Assembly: GCA_030151865.1 (NCBI GenBank)
Contig: JASLCK010000121.1
Span: 1-8,321, forward strand
Direction of reading: 5' to 3'
Source: Rhodospirillaceae bacterium
GTDB lineage: Bacteria; Pseudomonadota; Alphaproteobacteria; Rhodospirillales; Magnetospirillaceae
Length of the DNA: 8,321 bases
Of the stretch, positions 1 to 6,500 are shown piece after piece. Both the position numbers and the translations under genes were made by a program. The number at the start of each line of letters is the position of its first letter. Within the stretch, counting starts at the first letter, position 1. Under the pieces are notes generated by a model, which was given only the letters and a program-made list of their open reading frames with translations, ran no database searches and had not been told where the DNA came from.

Positions 1-51
1 ACGCGATCAAAAAACATCATAGGCGGTTTCATCATGCCTTGTGGGCCTGTT

Positions 52-60
52 GGGGAGAAG
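52..60 (+). promoter_or_regulatory. Shine-Dalgarno site for the 41-aa ORF
   Basis: The purine-rich run GGGGAGAAG lies six bases before the ATG at 67. This is the spacing expected of a strong ribosome binding site. It favours the ATG at 67 over the in-frame ATG at 34, which has no comparable site. The reading frame is open back to base 1, so a start outside the window cannot be excluded by the stop pattern alone. Confidence 0.6.
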
Positions 61-66
61 CCTTTC

Positions 67-192
67 ATGTCGCGCCTCTATTTCGATCACATGCAGATGC
101 GTTTCCTGCGCGCGCTGGCCGAAGCACTGTTCGACGATTTTACCGACATGGCGATCTCGATCGACCAGGTGCTGCAAAATTTCCATCATTGA
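67..192 (+). CDS. small hypothetical protein, 41 aa
   Basis: I do not recognise this protein. It begins MSRLYFDHMQMRFLRALAEA and ends QNFHH before a TGA. It is acidic and probably helical, with no signal peptide or membrane segment. Coding evidence is a strong Shine-Dalgarno run (52-60) with good spacing and a high share of G or C at third codon positions (about 30 of 41), as in the neighbouring genes. The last five codons (CAA AAT TTC CAT CAT) lose that bias. The next small gene starts one base after this stop, in the +1 frame and without its own obvious ribosome binding site. The two could therefore be translationally coupled, or be halves of one gene split by a frameshift. An alternative start is ATG 34, in frame. 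No function can be assigned. Confidence 0.5.
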   Translation: MSRLYFDHMQMRFLRALAEALFDDFTDMAISIDQVLQNFHH

Positions 193-193
193 C

Positions 194-415
194 ATGACCG
201 CCGACATCGCCTTGCAGATGCTGGATGACCGTCAGTTTGTGATTGCCGAAGTGTCGGGCCAGGCAGCCGCCAGCCACACCACCTTGGAAGGCCAGAAGCT
301 GAATGACCGCGACCGTCTGCTCTACGACATGGTGGTGCAGTTGATCACCAACCTGAACTCTCAGGTCGATCCCAACATCCAGGCCAATTTCCGCCAGTGG
401 CTGGGGGCTTACTAA
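194..415 (+). CDS. small hypothetical protein, 73 aa
   Basis: I do not recognise this protein. It starts MTADIALQMLDDRQFVIAEV and ends in FRQWLGAY before a TAA. It is mildly acidic, soluble-looking and probably mostly helical, with no cysteine, signal peptide or membrane span. The frame stays open upstream to 41, but the upstream translation is full of Cys, Arg and Ser and looks like a shadow frame. G or C at third positions is high from 194 onward (about 60 of 73) and not before, so the ATG at 194 is chosen. No Shine-Dalgarno sequence precedes it. The stop of the 41-aa ORF lies one base upstream, so translational coupling or a frameshifted fusion with that ORF is likely. A strong terminator follows 31 bases after the stop, so this is the end of its transcription unit. 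Confidence 0.6.
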   Translation: MTADIALQMLDDRQFVIAEVSGQAAASHTTLEGQKLNDRDRLLYDMVVQLITNLNSQVDPNIQANFRQWLGAY

Positions 416-446
416 ACCCGTTGCCGTACCAAGCGGTGGTCATAAG

Positions 447-480
447 AAAAGGCGGCTCCTGACAAGGGGCCGCCTTTTTT
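447..480. terminator. bidirectional rho-independent terminator
   Basis: An inverted repeat pairs AAAAGGCGGC (447-456) with GCCGCCTTTT (469-478). The pairing extends inward through TCC/GGG, leaving a six-base loop around 460-465. A run of six T (475-480) follows on the plus strand, and the four A on the left give a short U-tract for minus-strand transcripts. It lies between the convergent ends of the small plus-strand gene (stop at 415) and the minus-strand trkH copy B (stop at 500), so it can serve both. Confidence 0.88.
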
Positions 481-499
481 GTTGGGCAGGAAACGCGCT

Positions 500-1945
500 T
501 TACGGCTTCCAGAAGTTTTCGGTGAACAGCACCAGCACGGCGAACATTTCCACTCGACCAAAGATCATCGCCGCCGACAGCAGCCATTTGGCGGTGTCGG
601 GCAGGGCGGCATACCCCGCCAGCGGACCGACCGAAGCGGTCAGGCCGGGGCCGAGATTGGCCAGGGCAGACGCGGCGGTGCTGATGGCCGACATGAAATC
701 CAACCCCAGCATACCCAACGCCATGGATAGCGCGGCAAACGACAGGGTGTAGACGAACAGGAAGCCCAGCACCGATCCCGTCACCACGTCGGAAATCGGC
801 ATGCCCTGATAGCTGGCCGCCATCACCGAATTGGGCCGCAGCATGCGGATCAACTGGATGCGGGCGTTTTCCACCAGGATCTGGAAACGGAACACCTTGA
901 CCCCGCCCGCCGTTGACCCGGCGCAGCCGCCGACAAAGGCCAGGAAGAACAGGACCACCAGCGGCAGGCCATGCCAGCGGCCCCAGTCCTGGGTGGCGTA
1001 TCCCGTGCCGGTCATGACGCTGGCGGCGGTAAACAGGCCGTGGCGGATCGACGGCAGCGGCTTGCCCCCTTGGGTCAGCAGCAGCCACAGTCCGATGCCC
1101 AGGGTCGCGGCCAACAGGATGGCCGCATACCAGCGCAATTGCGTGTTGGCGACGGCCAGCCGCCAGCGCCGCTGCGCCAAGTGCAGATAGCTGATAAAGG
1201 GGGCGCCGCCCAGCAGCATGCCCAGCAGGATCACCCAATCGATATTGGGATTGCGCCATTCGCCGATGGAGCCGTCGGCGGTGGAGAAACCGCCGCAGGA
1301 AATGGTGCTCATGGCGTGCAGCAGGGCGGGAAAACGGCTCATCCCCGCCGCCCACAAAAGCAGGGTCAGCAGCAGGGTCAGGGCGCTGTAGATCGCCAGC
1401 AACTGGCCCGCCACCTTGGCCGAACGGGGCAGGCCGCGTTCGGTGGCGCTGCCCAACTGGAAAATCTGCATGCCGCCGATATTCAAGGCGGGCAACAAGA
1501 CCACACCGGTCACCAGGAAACCCGCGCCGCCCAGCCATTGCAGCATGGAGCGCCACAACAGGATGCCCGGCGGTTTGGCCGCCAGATCGCGCAGTACGGT
1601 CGAGCCGGTGGCGGTGATGCCAGACGTTGCTTCGAATACGGCATCGGTGGCGCTCATCTTCAAGCCGGAAAAGGCAAAGGGGAACGACGCCACCAAGGCG
1701 GCCGCCGCCCAGCATAGAACGGTCATCAAGAAGATCTGGCGCACCGACGCTTCATCGAAGCGGCGCACCCGATTGCCCAGCAAAAGCGCAAGGCCGAGGA
1801 ACAGCGATACCCCCGCCGAGGCGGCGAAGATGCGCCAGTCGGCGCTGCCATGGGCCAGATCGACCATGGCGGGCGCGGCCATGGACAGCGCCAGCACGCT
1901 GATGGTCAGGCCGGTATAGAAGAGGACGGGACGAAGGTCGAACAT
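500..1945 (-). CDS. trkH: TrkH-family potassium uptake protein, divergent-filter copy (B)
   Basis: This is the inner-membrane pore subunit of a Trk/Ktr-type K+ uptake system (TrkH family, 481 aa). Two N-terminal helices (about 5-25 and 38-58) are followed by four membrane-pore-membrane repeats. The pore loops are visible at T111-A-T-G114-S, S216-C-G-G219-F, T312-G-T-G315-Y and N430-L-G-P-G434. Family signatures include WRSMLQWLGG (131-140), GGCAGSTAGG (339-348) and GRVEMF near 463-468. Canonical TrkH loops read TTTG, STGG and STTG, so loops 1-3 here are substituted while each central glycine is kept; ion selectivity or affinity may differ. I place the start at ATG 1945, not the GTG at 1951. 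GGGAG (1955-1959) sits nine bases before the ATG but only three before the GTG, and MFDLRPVLF then aligns with MLDIRPVLF of the upstream paralogue. The gene follows that paralogue directly in the same orientation and ends at the shared terminator. No TrkA-type regulatory subunit is in the window. Confidence 0.95.
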   Translation of the reverse strand: MFDLRPVLFYTGLTISVLALSMAAPAMVDLAHGSADWRIFAASAGVSLFLGLALLLGNRVRRFDEASVRQIFLMTVLCWAAAALVASFPFAFSGLKMSATDAVFEATSGITATGSTVLRDLAAKPPGILLWRSMLQWLGGAGFLVTGVVLLPALNIGGMQIFQLGSATERGLPRSAKVAGQLLAIYSALTLLLTLLLWAAGMSRFPALLHAMSTISCGGFSTADGSIGEWRNPNIDWVILLGMLLGGAPFISYLHLAQRRWRLAVANTQLRWYAAILLAATLGIGLWLLLTQGGKPLPSIRHGLFTAASVMTGTGYATQDWGRWHGLPLVVLFFLAFVGGCAGSTAGGVKVFRFQILVENARIQLIRMLRPNSVMAASYQGMPISDVVTGSVLGFLFVYTLSFAALSMALGMLGLDFMSAISTAASALANLGPGLTASVGPLAGYAALPDTAKWLLSAAMIFGRVEMFAVLVLFTENFWKP

Positions 1946-1951
1946 CGGCAC

Positions 1952-3403
1952 CTACTCCCGCCAGAAGGCCGTGGTGAACAAGATGATGAAGGGCGCCAAT
2001 TCCAGGCGGCCCAGCAGCATGCCAAAGGTCAGCAGCCACTTAGCCATGTCGGGCAGGCTGTGATAGGTGCCGCCGGGGCCGATCAGATGGCCCAGACCCG
2101 GCCCGACATTGCCGATGGCGGCTGCCGCACCCGACAGGCTGGTGACGGCATCCAGGCCGGTCATCGACAGCCCCAGGGCCAGCAGGGCGAAGCAGAAAAA
2201 ATACAGCATCATGAAGCTGAGCACCGACCGCACCACCAGATCGCTGACCTTCTGCTGGTTGAAGTCGATGATGAAGACGCCGTTGGGATGCAAAAGCCGC
2301 TTCAGATGATTGCCCGCCATGGCGAACAACACTTCGTAGCGGAAAATCTTGATGCCGCCCGCCGTCGATCCAGTGCAGCCGCCGACGAAAGCCAGGAAGA
2401 AGAACACCACCTCGGCAAAGCCGCCCCACGAATTATAGTCGTCGGTATGAAAGCCGGTGGTGGACAGCAGCGACACCACATTGAAGGCCGAAGCCCGCAG
2501 AGCGTGATAGGCGGTCATGTCGCCCACCGCCCAGTTCCAGAAGGTCAGCAGCAGGGCGAAGAAGGCGATGGTGGACAGATACCAGCGGAACTGGCTGTCC
2601 TGCCAGACACCCAGATGGTGGCGTCCTTTCCAGGGGAACAAATACTGGCTGAAGGTCGCGCCGCCCAGCAGCATGCCCAAGACGCAAATCCAACGCGCCG
2701 CATCGCTGAAATTGCCCAGCGACTTGTCGGACGTGGAAAAGCCGCCGGTCGAGATCGAGCTCATGGCGTGGCAGATCGCTTCCAGGGGCGTCATGCCCGC
2801 CAGATGCAAGGCCAGGGTTAAGGCGATGGTGAACGCCGAATAGACCGCCAGAATGCCCCAGGCGATCTGCGAGATGCGGGCCTTGGTCTTATGGGTCTTG
2901 TCCGAGCTTTCCATGCGGAACAACTGCATGCCGCCGATGCGTAAGATGGGCAGCAGGGCCACGGCGGTGACGATGATGCCGACCCCGCCCAACCATTGCA
3001 GCATGGAGCGCCACATCAGGATTGCCGATGGCATGTGGTCCAGGCCGGTCAGCACGGTGGCCCCGGTGGTGGTCAGGCCGGAAAAGCTTTCGAACAGGCT
3101 GTCGGTCCAACTCAGATGCAGGGACGATTGGGCGAACGGGACCGCCGCCAGTACGCCCGACAGAACCCAGGCGGTGACGGTCAGGGCAAAGGCTTCGCGC
3201 ACGCTCAGATCCAGCTCGTGCGGCGCGCGGTTGGCCAGGATCAGGGCGCAGCCGACAAAGGCCGTCAGCAGGCCCGACATCAAAAAGGCGTGCCATTGGG
3301 TCTTCTGCCCGGCCAGATCGACGGCCATGGGCACCCCCATGGCGGCGGCCAGGATCAGCAACAGAAAGCCGCTGATGAACAGAACGGGTCGGATGTCTAA
3401 CAA
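1952..3403 (-). CDS. trkH: TrkH-family potassium uptake protein, canonical-filter copy (A)
   Basis: This is the pore-forming inner-membrane subunit of a Trk/Ktr-type K+ uptake system (483 aa from the start chosen here). It has two N-terminal helices and four membrane-pore-membrane units. The filter loops are canonical: T111-T-T-G114, S218-T-G-G221-F, S314-T-T-G317-F and N432-V-G-P-G436. WRSMLQWLGG (131-140), GGCTGSTAGG (341-350) and GRLEL near 465-469 are also present. The frame can be extended to a TTG at 3487, which would give 511 aa. The extra 28 codons have only about half G or C at third positions, unlike the rest. TTG 3403 has a GGGGAA ribosome binding site five bases upstream and gives a protein collinear with copy B from residue 1, so I choose it. 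A non-ATG start could lower expression. The gene lies 99 bases after rmuC, where a candidate promoter is seen, and is followed at once by copy B. It probably needs a TrkA protein encoded elsewhere. Confidence 0.95.
   Translation of the reverse strand: MLDIRPVLFISGFLLLILAAAMGVPMAVDLAGQKTQWHAFLMSGLLTAFVGCALILANRAPHELDLSVREAFALTVTAWVLSGVLAAVPFAQSSLHLSWTDSLFESFSGLTTTGATVLTGLDHMPSAILMWRSMLQWLGGVGIIVTAVALLPILRIGGMQLFRMESSDKTHKTKARISQIAWGILAVYSAFTIALTLALHLAGMTPLEAICHAMSSISTGGFSTSDKSLGNFSDAARWICVLGMLLGGATFSQYLFPWKGRHHLGVWQDSQFRWYLSTIAFFALLLTFWNWAVGDMTAYHALRASAFNVVSLLSTTGFHTDDYNSWGGFAEVVFFFLAFVGGCTGSTAGGIKIFRYEVLFAMAGNHLKRLLHPNGVFIIDFNQQKVSDLVVRSVLSFMMLYFFCFALLALGLSMTGLDAVTSLSGAAAAIGNVGPGLGHLIGPGGTYHSLPDMAKWLLTFGMLLGRLELAPFIILFTTAFWRE
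1955..1959 (-). promoter_or_regulatory. Shine-Dalgarno site of trkH copy B, inside the end of copy A
   Basis: On the minus strand GGGAG lies within the last two sense codons of trkH copy A (CGG GAG TAG). It is nine bases before ATG 1945 but only three before GTG 1951. This decides the start of copy B and implies coupled translation of the pair. Confidence 0.55.
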
Positions 3404-3408
3404 GCAGG

Positions 3409-3414
3409 TTCCCC
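3409..3414 (-). promoter_or_regulatory. Shine-Dalgarno site of trkH copy A
   Basis: On the minus strand GGGGAA lies five bases before the TTG at 3403. It supports the short, TTG-initiated form of trkH copy A over the extended form from TTG 3487, which has only a weaker AAAGG upstream. Confidence 0.5.
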
Positions 3415-3428
3415 AAAGATAGCCTGCG

Positions 3429-3458
3429 ACTATTGCGACCAAAGCCCATGCTTGTCCA
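3429..3458 (-). promoter_or_regulatory. candidate sigma70-type promoter for the trkH pair
   Basis: On the minus strand TGGACA (3458-3453, five of six to TTGACA) is followed after 18 bases by AATAGT (3434-3429, four of six to TATAAT). Transcription would start near 3422, giving a leader of about 20 bases to the TTG at 3403. The surrounding 100 bases between rmuC and trkH are poorer in GC than the genes. This is a consensus match only; read-through from rmuC is equally possible. Confidence 0.33.
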
Positions 3459-3502
3459 GAGACGTTTGAAAATCCCTGGAAAAGCAAGGCTTTGACCTTT
3501 TG

Positions 3503-4912
3503 TTATTCGTCCGGTCCGGTCAAGTCCAACAGGGCCTGGGCGCTGTCTGATGGCAATTCGGCGACGCTGCGCAGCTTGCGGTCGATAGCGCGTTTGCGCA
3601 CGGCGATGTCTTGAATGGTATTGGATGCTTCGGTCAGTTTTTTTTGCACCTTGTCCAGCACTTCGCCGTATTTGCCGAATTCGGTTTTGACCGCCCCCAA
3701 AATTTCCCACACTTCGCCCGAACGTTTTTGGATCGCCAGGGTGCGGAAGCCCATTTGCAGGCTGTTAAGCAAGGCTCCCAGCGTGGTTGGGCCGCACAGA
3801 TTGACCCGCAGATCGCGCTGCAACTGTTCGACCAGGCCGGGGCGGCGCAGCACTTCGGCGTACAGCCCTTCGGTCGGCAGGAACAGGATGGCGAAGTCGG
3901 TGGTGGTGGGTGGGCTGATATATTTGTTGGAAACATCCTTGGCGAACTGACGCACGCGGGTTTCCAGGGCCTTGGCGGCGGCTTCCACCCCTTCGGCGTC
4001 GGCGCGCTCGGCGGCTTCGCGCAGGCGGTCATAATCCTCGTGCGGGAATTTGGCGTCGATGGGCAGCCAAACCGGTTCGTCGCTATCGCCCTTGCCGGGC
4101 AGGCGGATGGCGTATTCCACCCGGTCCAGCGAGCCGGGACGGCAAGCGACGTTGGCGGCGTACTGATCGGGGGTCAGCACCTGTTCCAACAGGTTGCCCA
4201 ACTGCACCTCGCCCCAGGTGCCGCGGGTCTTGACGTTGGTCAGCACCTTTTTCAGATCGCCCACGCCGCTGGCCAGGGTCTGCATTTCGCCCAGGCCCTT
4301 ATGCACCAGTTCCAGACGTTCCGACACCAGCTTGAAGCTTTCGCCCAGACGCTTTTCCAGGGTGCCTTGCAGCTTTTCGTCCACGGTCTGGCGCATCTGT
4401 TCCAGCTTGGCTTCGTTGCCCTGCTGCAACTGGGTCAGGCGCGCCTCGATGGTTTGGCGCAGCGCATCCTGACGGGCTTCGGTGGCCTTGGCCCCTTCGG
4501 CGGTCTGGCGGGCAAATGCGTCCAGGCGCTGTTCCAGGCTTTGGGTCAGCCGTCCGATCTGCTGGCCGAAGCTGTCCAGAGTATTCTTTTGCAGCTCCGA
4601 CAAGCCCTTCAGGCCGCTGCCCACTTCCTCGCGCAGGGATTTTGCCTGGTTGGCCTGTTCCTCGCGCCCGCCGCCCAGATCGGCACGCAAGGTGCGCTCG
4701 ACCCGTTCCAGATCGCGGGCGGTGCCGTCAAAGCGTTCCTTCAGGCTGTTGGTCAGGGCAGCCAGGGTGCGGGCGTTGTCCTGGGCGGTTTCGTCCAGGA
4801 TGTCCAAGCGTTCCAACAGCTCCGCCTGACGCTGCCCGCGTGTCAGCAGCAAACCGACCGCCGCCAGGGTCAGGGTCGAGACGGCCAAGGACAAAAGAGC
4901 AAGCCAATCCAT
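3503..4912 (-). CDS. rmuC: DNA recombination protein RmuC
   Basis: RmuC-family protein of 469 aa, the usual length. In E. coli rmuC loss raises inversion between short inverted repeats, and the family carries a PD-(D/E)XK-like nuclease fold; its exact biochemical role is not settled. An N-terminal membrane anchor (about 3-23) is followed by a long coiled-coil region rich in Glu, Gln, Leu and Arg (about 28-215). The conserved C-terminal RmuC domain runs from about 222 to 450. It shows G231-T-W-G-E235, the acidic/Lys pair in PIDAKFP (D286, K288), NKYISPP (329-335), FLPTEGLYAEV (344-354) and GPTTLGALL (374-382), matching the proposed active site. The ATG at 4912 has AAGGA about nine bases upstream, overlapping the TAA stop of the GST gene. 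The 12-base gap suggests one transcript with coupled translation. The sense strand carries a run of eight A at codons for Q423-K-K425 (3638-3645). Confidence 0.96.
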   Translation of the reverse strand: MDWLALLSLAVSTLTLAAVGLLLTRGQRQAELLERLDILDETAQDNARTLAALTNSLKERFDGTARDLERVERTLRADLGGGREEQANQAKSLREEVGSGLKGLSELQKNTLDSFGQQIGRLTQSLEQRLDAFARQTAEGAKATEARQDALRQTIEARLTQLQQGNEAKLEQMRQTVDEKLQGTLEKRLGESFKLVSERLELVHKGLGEMQTLASGVGDLKKVLTNVKTRGTWGEVQLGNLLEQVLTPDQYAANVACRPGSLDRVEYAIRLPGKGDSDEPVWLPIDAKFPHEDYDRLREAAERADAEGVEAAAKALETRVRQFAKDVSNKYISPPTTTDFAILFLPTEGLYAEVLRRPGLVEQLQRDLRVNLCGPTTLGALLNSLQMGFRTLAIQKRSGEVWEILGAVKTEFGKYGEVLDKVQKKLTEASNTIQDIAVRKRAIDRKLRSVAELPSDSAQALLDLTGPDE

Positions 4913-4924
4913 TGAATGATGTCC

Positions 4925-5533
4925 TTACGCGCGGGCTTCGGCAAAAGCGGGCAGGGCGTTGGCCCGTGTCCGTAAGGCGTCCAATTTGGGGAAGGCCCCA
5001 GTGGGCAGCAGTTCCGGCCAGGTGGCGGCGATGAAATCCATGGCGGCCACGGTCGAAACATCGGCTTGGGTCAGCTTGTTGCCCCACAGCCACCCTTCCG
5101 CCGGGGCGGCGGCTTCCAACGCCTTCAACCCGGCCAGGGATTGGTCGGCGAAACGGTCCAGCATGGCCTGATGCAGCTTGTCCTTGGGGCGCACGGACCG
5201 TTCCAGGAAACAGGCCAGGGCCTTGTCCATCGATCCGGTGGCCAAGGCCACCAGCTTCAGCACCTGACGCCGGGGCGCGCCGTTGGCGGGCACCAGGGCT
5301 TTGTTAGGACCGGCCAACTCGTCGAGATAATCCAAGATCGCCCCGCTTTCGATCAGGATTTCCCCGTCGTCCAGCACCAGGGCGGGAATGCGGCCCAGCG
5401 GGTTGAAGGTTACGACCTCGTCCCGGTTGGTCAGGGTGCTGATGGGCTTGTGCTCGAAGGCAATGCCCAGCAGCTTCAGCGAAATGCCGACGCGGCGCAC
5501 GAAGGGCGAGGTGTAGCGGCCAACCAGAATCAT
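4925..5533 (-). CDS. glutathione S-transferase family protein (YibF-like)
   Basis: Soluble two-domain GST-fold protein, 202 aa, the normal size. The N-terminal thioredoxin-like domain (1-75) begins MILVGRYTSPFVRRV, as in the E. coli YibF group, with S9 where catalytic Ser, Thr or Cys usually lies. The cis-proline motif GRIP (47-50) and the glutathione-binding E62-S63 in LIESGAI follow. The helical C-terminal domain (about 85-200) has the conserved LTQADVSTVAAM segment (154-165), whose Asp belongs to the GST folding motif. It probably binds or conjugates glutathione; the substrate cannot be read from sequence. ATG 5533 has GGAG seven bases upstream. It is the first gene of a minus-strand run and is followed after 12 bases by rmuC. 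It is divergent from rlmJ across 119 bases. Confidence 0.92.
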   Translation of the reverse strand: MILVGRYTSPFVRRVGISLKLLGIAFEHKPISTLTNRDEVVTFNPLGRIPALVLDDGEILIESGAILDYLDELAGPNKALVPANGAPRRQVLKLVALATGSMDKALACFLERSVRPKDKLHQAMLDRFADQSLAGLKALEAAAPAEGWLWGNKLTQADVSTVAAMDFIAATWPELLPTGAFPKLDALRTRANALPAFAEARA

Positions 5534-5563
5534 GGATGTTCTCCGTTTGATCTTCTATGGTCA

Positions 5564-5592
5564 GGTGTACCTGCCGGGGCCAAGGCGGTCAA
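5564..5592 (-). promoter_or_regulatory. candidate promoter for the GST-rmuC unit
   Basis: On the minus strand TTGACC (5592-5587, five of six to the -35 consensus) is followed after exactly 17 bases by TACACC (5569-5564), a weak -10 with three of six. It is correctly placed in the 119-base divergent gap, upstream of the GST ribosome binding site. The weak -10 makes this a suggestion only. Confidence 0.25.
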
Positions 5593-5652
5593 TCGCCTTA
5601 AAGGCCATCGGGCGGCTTCAAGTCACCCGGTCGGATGTGCTAAGACCCGGCG

Positions 5653-6489
5653 ATGAATTACCGCCACGCCTATCACGCCGGAAACTTCGCCGATGTCGTC
5701 AAGCATGCCTTGCTGACGTTGGTTTTGGCCCACCTGAAGAAAAAGGACACCGCCTTTGCGGTGGTCGATACCCATGCGGGCATCGGCCGCTATGACCTGG
5801 GTGGGGTCGAGGCCGGCAAGACCAACGAATATCAGGACGGTATCGGCCGCTTGCTGGCCAGCGACGATCTGCCGGACTCCTTGACCGATTACGTTGCGGC
5901 CATCCGTGCGCTCAATCCCGACTGGCCGCAGATGCGCTATTACCCCGGCTCGCCCCGCATCGCCCGTCATATGATCCGTCCCCAGGACCGGCTGGCTCTG
6001 GTGGAACTGCACCCCGAAGACGCCGAAACCCTGAAGCGGGAATTTCGCGGCGACCGTCAGGTGGGGGTGCATGCCCAGGATGCCTATGTGGCGCTGAAAG
6101 CGTTGCTGCCGCCCAAGGAAAAGCGCGGGCTGGTGCTGATCGATCCGCCGTTCGAGATCAAGGACGAGTTCCGCCAGATCGCCAAAGGCCTGGGCGAGGC
6201 GTTGCGCCGCTGGCCCACCGGCATTTATGGGGTCTGGTATCCCATCAAGGAAACCGAGACGGTGGACCGCTTTCTGGCCGAGGCGGCGGCGCTGGGCCGG
6301 CCTTGTTTCGCAGCCGAACTGTTTCGCTATCCCCCCGACGATCCGACCCGCCTGAACGGCACTGGCATGCTGGTGATCAATCCGCCCTGGCAGTTGGATC
6401 AGGCTTTGGCCGATCTGTTGCCGGTGTTGGCGCAGCGGCTGCAAGCCCAGGGAGAGTGCGGCCTGCGCTGGCTGGTGGACGCCGCCTGA
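5653..6489 (+). CDS. rlmJ: 23S rRNA (adenine(2030)-N6)-methyltransferase RlmJ
   Basis: RlmJ transfers a methyl group from S-adenosylmethionine to N6 of A2030 in 23S rRNA. At 278 aa it is close to E. coli RlmJ (280 aa) and collinear with it. The N-terminal YRHAYHAGNFADVVKH (3-18) carries the conserved Tyr, His and Lys residues (Y3, K17). The SAM-binding motif VVDTHAGIGRY lies at 37-47. RYYPGSPRIAR (95-105), ELHPED (118-123) and the catalytic motif IV D164-P-P-F167 follow, then TGIYGVWYP and VINPPW near the C-terminus. Motif IV is DPPF here and DPPY in E. coli; both forms are used by N6-adenine methyltransferases. An in-frame TAA at 5641 makes ATG 5653 the first possible ATG. No clear Shine-Dalgarno sequence precedes it, so initiation may be weak or on a very short leader. 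It is a single-gene unit, convergent with the DUF2125 gene. Confidence 0.96.
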   Translation: MNYRHAYHAGNFADVVKHALLTLVLAHLKKKDTAFAVVDTHAGIGRYDLGGVEAGKTNEYQDGIGRLLASDDLPDSLTDYVAAIRALNPDWPQMRYYPGSPRIARHMIRPQDRLALVELHPEDAETLKREFRGDRQVGVHAQDAYVALKALLPPKEKRGLVLIDPPFEIKDEFRQIAKGLGEALRRWPTGIYGVWYPIKETETVDRFLAEAAALGRPCFAAELFRYPPDDPTRLNGTGMLVINPPWQLDQALADLLPVLAQRLQAQGECGLRWLVDAA

Positions 6490-6500
6490 GCGGGCAACGG

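Noticed and set aside
41..193. N-terminal extension of the 73-aa protein back to ATG 41
   Set aside because: The translation is full of Cys, Arg and Ser, and its third positions lack the GC bias. The overlapping frame (67-192) has that bias and a good ribosome binding site.
345..1715. 456-aa open frame on the minus strand overlapping trkH copy B
   Set aside because: It is an out-of-frame shadow of trkH, rich in Arg, Gly and Pro with no family signature, while the overlapping frame encodes a clear TrkH.
1949..1951. GTG as the start of trkH copy B
   Set aside because: The GGGAG site is only three bases away, too close, whereas ATG 1945 has workable spacing and aligns with copy A.
1850..2821. 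323-aa open frame on the plus strand
   Set aside because: It is antisense to both trkH genes, with Gln/Gly/His-rich composition typical of a complement frame in GC-rich DNA. There is no motif or ribosome binding site.
2889..3710. 273-aa minus-strand frame spanning the rmuC end and trkH start, considered as a fusion after slippage
   Set aside because: It is low-complexity Arg/Gly-rich, overlaps two well-supported genes and has no independent start. It is kept only as a low-interest note on the A8 run.
3611..4915. 434-aa open frame on the plus strand opposite rmuC
   Set aside because: It covers the same DNA as the strongly supported RmuC protein. Its Gln/Gly/Phe-rich repetitive composition is the complement of the RmuC coiled coil.
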